A DNA stretch of 64,000 nucleotides from Pomacea canaliculata. Lineage: Eukaryota; Mollusca; Gastropoda; Architaenioglossa; Ampullariidae. Numbering within the stretch: position 1 is the stretch's first letter; each line of letters opens with the position of its first letter. This document shows positions 60,060-64,000 of the stretch, piece after piece. The notes under the pieces are model-generated. The model saw nothing but the letters and a program-made list of their open reading frames with translations. It did no database searches and was not told the DNA's origin. The stretch covers positions 17,531,419 through 17,595,418 of the forward strand of contig NC_037600.1 in NCBI RefSeq assembly GCF_003073045.1, written 5' to 3'. A program made the translations under genes and the position numbers.

Positions 60060-61800
60060 CATATTTTCATTAGTCAAGAACTAGTCAGAGGTTCGAAGAC
60101 GATTAAATACTGTCATTGTTCTGACCATAAACGATGCCAACTAGCGTTGTGCAAGTGTCGCTTCATCGACTCTGAAACCAAAGTTTTCGGGTTCCAGGGG
60201 AAGTATGTTTGCAAAGCTGAAACTTAAAGGAATTGACGGAAGGTCACCACCAGGAGTGGAGCCTGCGGCTTAATTTGATTCAACACGGTAAAACACACCC
60301 AGTCCGCACACTGTAAGCATTGACAGATTGATATCTTTTTCTTGATTCAGTGGGTGGTGGCGCATGGCCGTTCTTAGGTGGTGGAGCGATTTGTCTGATT
60401 AATTCCGATAACGGGCGAGTCTCTAGCCTGTTAAATAGTTCACCGATTCTTCACGCATCGGTGCTAACTTCTTAGAGGGAGAAGTGGCGTTTAGCCACAA
60501 GAGATTGAGCAATAACAGGTCTGGCTGCCTTTAGAAGGAATCAAGGTGGATGTGACCATGCTTTGAAAACAGTGCGAACCCCTTGAACGTCCTTCGTGAT
60601 AGGGATTGGGAGCTTGAAATTCTTCTTATCAACGAGGAATTCCCAGTAATTACGTCGATGCCCCTTTCTACACACCGCCTGTCACTACTACCGAGTGAAC
60701 GGTTTAGTGAGGGGTAGCTGGCCTCCGCGTCGAGAGTGTAAAAGTCTATCAAACCGGAGGGAAAGCTTTTGCCGAGTCAGGCTCTCAGTAACGCCCTGGA
60801 CTCTCGCCTCGGGGGTGGCATCGGCGAAAGTGTAAAGAGAGGCACATTCTCGCGTGGCTGTTCCCTAGCTTTACAATTTTTTTTTCATTCATTTCGCATT
60901 TTGTTTAAACCTTTCAAATATCGTTGCAAAGCAGATGAAAAGAAATGAAACAACTTTAGGCGGTGGGATCACTCGACTCGCACGTCGATGAAGAACGCAG
61001 CCAGTTGCATGAATTAATGTGAATTGCAGAACACTCTAACCCTAACCATTTTCAAAAAAAAAAAAAACAAAAAACAAAACAAAACAAAAGCAAACAAACC
61101 CGGGGGAGGGCCTAGTGCAAAACTTTTTTTTAACAAAAGTTCCAGGTCGATGGGAGGGTCTGGTGCAGAGAGGAGGGTCTGGTGCACAGGGAGGGCCTGG
61201 TGCAAAACAAAAAAATTTGATTCATCAGTTTCTTCGCTTTGACATTAGAAGACTAAAAAAAAGTTCCACTTTGATGGGAGGGTCTGGTGCAAAGAGGAGG
61301 GTCTGGTGCAAAGGGAGGGCCTGGTGCAAAACTTTGAGAAAAAAATTTGATTCATCACTTTCTTCGCTTTGGCATTAGAAGCTTAGGGGTACCTCGTTTC
61401 CTTCAAGTATACGAAAAGGGAGGGCCTGGTCTGAGTGAGGGCCTGGTGCATATAGGAAGGTCTGGTGGTAAGTGTGAATGTGAGTGTATGCGTTTGTGTA
61501 TGCGAATGTGATTCGTGATCTATAATTTCACAGTTGTCATGCTCGCACTTGTTTCGTAAGACTTCTGTAACTAAAATATGTGTATGCTCCTTAGCCAAAG
61601 GAATAGGAAAAGATTAACATCTTAGAAGTAGTCGTATGATACGCCATTTTTGTCTCGTCTTTCTATTTTTTCGTATGCATGTATCTCGAGTTAAACAACA
61701 TTTGCTGCTTACAGAACAGAACTGAGGTCAACGTACAAAGTGGTCACGGAGCTCGCCTATCGCAGGACCCCCACATTGCCAGCCTCCACTCTCCCTGTGT
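55359..61800 (+). CDS. EMI-domain protein (5' exons only), intron filled with rDNA
   Basis: Three predicted exons: 55359-55480, 55921-56016 and 61715 to about 61,797, joined by phase-2 introns. Exon 1 encodes a signal peptide ([15 protein letters not shown]). Exons 2 and 3 encode an EMI domain: [17 protein letters not shown], then [12 protein letters not shown], then [21 protein letters not shown] domains open secreted or membrane proteins with EGF repeats (MEGF and emilin types) that act in cell contact and matrix assembly. The 3' limit of exon 3 is unclear and no EGF exons follow in the window, so the gene is incomplete or truncated. The 5.7-kb second intron contains scrambled rDNA. Whether the gene is still expressed cannot be judged from sequence. 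Confidence 0.6.
56845..56880 (+). promoter_or_regulatory. rDNA spacer promoter-like motif, copy 1
   Basis: GGCGCTATATACATGG then GAGCAGGCGT and CGAAAGG. The same block occurs at 58,094 and 58,793. Position in spacer DNA ahead of 18S suggests an RNA polymerase I promoter or spacer promoter; this is inferred. Confidence 0.45.
56881..57200 (+). rRNA. 28S rRNA 3'-end fragment, degenerate
   Basis: Recognisable by the near-universal AAGTCAGAATCCCGCCC (56,950-56,970), GGGATTATGACTGAACGCC and ATCATTCGTAGACGACC. It covers roughly the last 300 bases of 28S, with internal changes. Directly before it lies a spacer promoter-like motif, where normal 28S sequence should continue, so it is a rearranged piece, not part of a working rDNA unit. 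Confidence 0.85.
58060..58447 (+). repeat. Spacer promoter module, first of two 390-bp copies
   Basis: Matches 58,759-59,158 throughout: GGAGGCGTGGCACAAGGCAG, the GGCGCTATATA motif (58,094 and 58,793), CTCACCCAGTTTTGTATT, GCGCTCGCTCGGCGTGCGA and AACGCTTGACTGTGTCTCG. Only the second copy lies directly upstream of the 18S sequence, so the first resembles a spacer promoter and the second the main promoter of a former unit. Confidence 0.85.
58793..58827 (+). promoter_or_regulatory. rDNA promoter-like motif, copy next to 18S
   Basis: GGCGCTATATATATGG then GAGCAGGTGT and CGAAAGG, about 520 bp before the 18S start. It is the nearest of three copies and so the best candidate for the promoter of the original rDNA unit. 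Inferred from position only. Confidence 0.4.
59312..60765 (+). rRNA. 18S rRNA, degenerate and internally deleted
   Basis: Begins with the universal CTGGTTGATCCTACCAGTAG and keeps many 18S landmarks: AATGGCTCATGAAATCAG, GCCAGCAGCCGTGGTAATT, AGACGAACAACTGCGAAAGC, AATTGACGGAAGG and CACCGCCTGTCACTACTACC. It is about 1450 nt instead of about 1800. A large part of the V4 region after CTCGTAGTTG is missing, several shorter blocks are lost, and the normal 3' end (AAGTCGTAACAAGG) is replaced. These changes make it a pseudogene. It is oriented with the flanking 28S and 5.8S pieces. Confidence 0.92.
60766..60950 (+). other. ITS1-like spacer
   Basis: Stretch between the 18S and 5.8S pieces, where ITS1 belongs. 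It is short (about 185 bp), ending in T- and A-rich DNA. No independent sequence signal supports it. Confidence 0.5.
60951..61033 (+). rRNA. 5.8S rRNA, 5' part only
   Basis: Contains the conserved CGGTGGGATCACTCGACTCG, CGTCGATGAAGAACGCAGCC and GAATTAATGTGAATTGCAGA. It breaks after GCAGAACAC, near the middle of 5.8S, and continues with CTAACCCTAACC and spacer-type repeats, so the gene is truncated. Confidence 0.88.
61085..61470 (+). repeat. Spacer-type repeats downstream of the 5.8S fragment
   Basis: More GGGAGGGTCTGGTGC units and the TAGGGGTACCTCG cassette, as found between 28S and 18S. In an intact rDNA unit 28S should follow here, so spacer DNA on both sides shows that the block is rearranged. 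Confidence 0.85.
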
Positions 61801-62879
61801 GCGTGCTATGTTCCATCCCCACTAACTGCGATGTCGCACACTACCATACAGTATAGTAATCGAGTTTATTGGCAAATAGCATTTGACAAGGCAGGAACAT
61901 CAGTGTCAATGAGAGTGACTAGCGTCTCAAATTGACTGACAATAATGAAGTTTGTGAGAAAAGCTCATAAAGTTTTTAGTCAGCAGGTAAAATGACAATA
62001 TTAGTACAGTATAACTTTGTTGTAATGAACTATTACGATTCAGCTAAAATATGCTAAACATTTCTATTTTTCTGTCATTTTTACAAAACCTTCTAATCTC
62101 CTTAAATATTAAAAGTATTAACACTTACTAGCTAACTAGTCTTTAAAACAGTTGCTTTGTCTTCTAAAACTGAGCAGGTATTTTAACGGCTAGTGACTGA
62201 TGGGGTTGAAGTCGACCGAGTTTATGCTTCGTAAAAAGTTGGATGAATTCAAAATTTCTGCTTTAAAGAGTCTGAAGGCGACAGTTCAGTTCAGATATGT
62301 GTTTACGTGTAACAGCATGCGTGTGTGTAGTTATTGTGTGTGTATGTGTGCGCGCGCGCGTGCGGTTTTGCTAAAGGAATAATATAGGAAGGGACTTTCG
62401 ATAGGTGCTGCGTGTTTGTTATGTAAGTTGATAAAAATGATAACTGATGTGCTCTGCTGTTCGTCGCAGCAAACACTTTTTTAATGAGGTTATTAACGAC
62501 ACTCGATGAAGACTTGTTTAGGCATTTACTTCTTCGGTTCTTCCTCTTTACATGTAGAAGTATAAATCACTTACATAGAGAACATTTCCTTGCACGTCAG
62601 TGAGCTTAGTACAAAAGCGCAGCACTTAGAACACAAAGCTGTGTGATACATCTAGCCGTTTTTCTAATCTGTGTGTTTTTGACATCGCTGCTGACGTAAC
62701 AGTCCTTACTAAAGGGGGGGGGGTGTCTGTGGAGCGGGGTGCTACAAGTCTGATCCTTTAACATCATTTGTCCTCATTTACTAACCACTCGCATGTAAAC
62801 ACCTTTATGTTCAAGTAGTGATGTAGATCCTAGTGCACTTGTCCTACTGTTTGCAGTCTATATTTCGTTACTGAATGAA
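61801..62879. other. Downstream of the EMI exon, no further exon found
   Basis: AT-rich DNA with a GCGCGCGCG run near 62,350 and a G9 run near 62,715. No EGF-type exon or other coding segment is supported. Confidence 0.4.
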
Positions 62880-63005
62880 GTGTAGATATTGAGATTCGAA
62901 TTGTAAACATACATTATATACTGGGAAAATAATTTACGATTACAAGTACAAGGGGCCCGGAGAGTTCGTCTGTCCCGGGGCCCGGGCTGGCTCTCGGCGG
63001 CCCTG
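62880..63005. repeat. Second copy of the MITE right end, with its target duplication
   Basis: Nearly identical to 54,980-55,101 over about 122 bp (ATTGAGATTCGAATTGTAAA to CTCTCGGCGGCCCTG), with a 4-base and a 1-base insertion. It is followed directly by CCTCGAGA (63,006-63,013), the same 8 bases that precede the left end at 54,809. Confidence 0.9.
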
Positions 63006-63415
63006 CCTCGAGATCAGGGTGTCGACGGCCCGATTGCTGAAGTGCGGTTACACTGGTGACATTTCTCGCACGCATGGCGCTCGCCTGGCGGACGGCCAGC
63101 TCTCGGGCCGTTGGAGTTTAGCGACCAGGAAAATGTCGACGCGATGTGACTACGGCCCCAGGGGGTCAAACGGCGCGCGGGGCAAGCTGCTGGTGTAACG
63201 TACTCAAACTTCCCAGCAGGACTAAACGTCTCAGTTCAAACTTCCGATGGATTAATAAACATTTTCTTGGGTTTATTTATCAAAACCAGCTCAAAGCATA
63301 TACTTCTGCTTTTGCAATGTTGTAATATTTCGTCCTTTACTTTTATATATTTCAAGTAAAATGCCAATCGAAGATTCACATGACCGATAAGCTTTATTTT
63401 TCTTCGCTTCATGAC
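63006..63415. other. Flank of the split MITE, no gene
   Basis: TCAGGGTGTCGACG and TGGTGACATTTCTCG continue the repeat family seen at 54,714-54,751. GC-rich to about 63,190, then AT-rich. No gene. Confidence 0.45.
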
Positions 63416-63533
63416 GAGACGTTTGGTTTCGCTGCTGTGCCTTCGAATATTACGCTATTCTATACCACGACCGATGATATTTTGAAAATATCAGCAAACT
63501 ATTCGAAGGCACAGCAGCGAAATCAAACGTCTC
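63416..63533. repeat. Near-perfect inverted repeat (33-bp arms, 52-bp loop)
   Basis: The left arm (63,416-63,448, starting GAGACGTTTGGTTTCGCTG) and the right arm (63,501-63,533) are inverse complements with one mismatch. Inside the loop is a perfect palindrome, GATATTTTGAAAATATC. Confidence 0.93.
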
Positions 63534-63812
63534 ACACAAACACACACAAACACACAGACACACACGGCTTCACCACGGCTACACGAAGGCTTCACGAAGG
63601 CTTCACCACGTCTTCACGAATCTTTACGACGTATTTGTGTATGTTTGTGTGTGTGTTTGTGTGTGTGTGTGTGAAGCCTTTGTGAAGCAATCTTTAAGCT
63701 GTGGTGAAGCCGTATTGAAGCGTGTTGAAGCCTTCGTGAAGCCGTGGTGAAGCCGTGTGTGTCTGTGTGTTTGTGAGTGTGTTTGTGTGTGTGTGTCTGT
63801 GTGTGCACACAC
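63534..63812. repeat. Larger foldback of CA/GT runs and GGCTTCAC units
   Basis: CACAAACACAC and GGCTTCACCACGGCT units on the left (63,534-63,625) recur as inverse complement on the right (about 63,690-63,805), where GAAGCCTTCGTGAAGCCG and GTGTGTTTGTG are read. It can form a long stem next to the smaller hairpin. Confidence 0.8.
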
Positions 63813-64000
63813 GGCTTCACCACGGCTTCACGAAGGCTTCACCACGGCTTCACTTCGGCTTCACTACGGCTTTACTACGGCTTCACCACGGCTTCACGAA
63901 GGCTTCACCACGGCTTCACGAAGGCTTCACCACGGCTTCACGAAGGCTTTACCACGGCTTCAGGAAGGCTTCACCACGGCTTCACGAAGGCTTCACCACG
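63813..64000. repeat. 22-bp satellite running off the window end
   Basis: Alternating 11-mers CTTCACCACGG and CTTCACGAAGG give a 22-bp unit repeated about eight times. The array continues to the last base of the window, so its full length is unknown. Confidence 0.95.

Noticed and set aside
61031-61048. Telomere-like CTAACCCTAACC after the 5.8S fragment
   Set aside because: Only two units; too short to call telomeric DNA, and probably chance or a repair scar.
1-64000. Search for a CRISPR array, operon, phage or bacterial defence system
   Set aside because: The window is clearly animal nuclear DNA with spliced genes; the tandem repeats present lack unique spacers.

Overview
Organism. The window looks like nuclear DNA of an animal, most likely a mollusc or another lophotrochozoan. 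Genes have many short exons with GT..AG introns, AT-rich intergenic DNA is full of microsatellites, and the families present (peritrophin-type chitin-binding proteins, C1q-domain protein, EMI-domain protein, SLC5 transporter, DNA-transposon MITEs) fit that group. Species was not determined. All exon models were assembled by hand from reading frame, splice sites, intron phase and comparison of paralogues inside the window.

Layout. (1) 2.6-13.3 kb, minus strand: two tandem paralogous secreted chitin-binding genes, each with a TATA box, a first coding exon of only 13 or 4 nt, and the same intron phases (1,1,1,2). (2) 17.3-31.7 kb, plus strand: a large diverged tandem duplication carrying two secreted CUB-like genes. 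The first has a 1.3-kb Thr/Ser mucin exon with higher-order 39-bp repeats; the second has no such exon. A decayed Ginger-like transposon and a (CAATA)n array lie between them. (3) 33.6-42.9 kb, plus strand: a complete 15-exon SLC5/SGLT-type sodium cotransporter gene (641 aa predicted) with an antisense two-exon C1q gene nested in intron 1. (4) 44.9-53.0 kb: two tail-to-tail paralogues of a type II membrane protein family that resembles uncharacterised glycosyltransferase-like proteins, with four internal exons of identical length. (5) 53.4-63.0 kb: a retrotransposon RT fragment, an orphan exon, a hAT-like MITE split by about 7.8 kb, and within that segment the 5' exons of an EMI-domain gene. 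The second intron of the EMI gene holds a scrambled, decayed rDNA piece (28S 3' end, spacer with promoter-like repeats, 18S, ITS1, part of 5.8S, more spacer repeats). (6) 63.4-64.0 kb: a near-perfect hairpin, a larger foldback and a 22-bp satellite running off the window end.

How the parts relate. The genes are mostly secreted or membrane proteins; their roles in mucus, extracellular matrix, immunity or transport are inferred from families. The main theme is local duplication followed by divergence (three paralogue pairs) plus DNA-transposon and rDNA-derived insertions in introns. No operon-like or clearly new multi-gene system was seen. The most unusual structure is the rDNA-bearing 7.8-kb segment nested inside a MITE.
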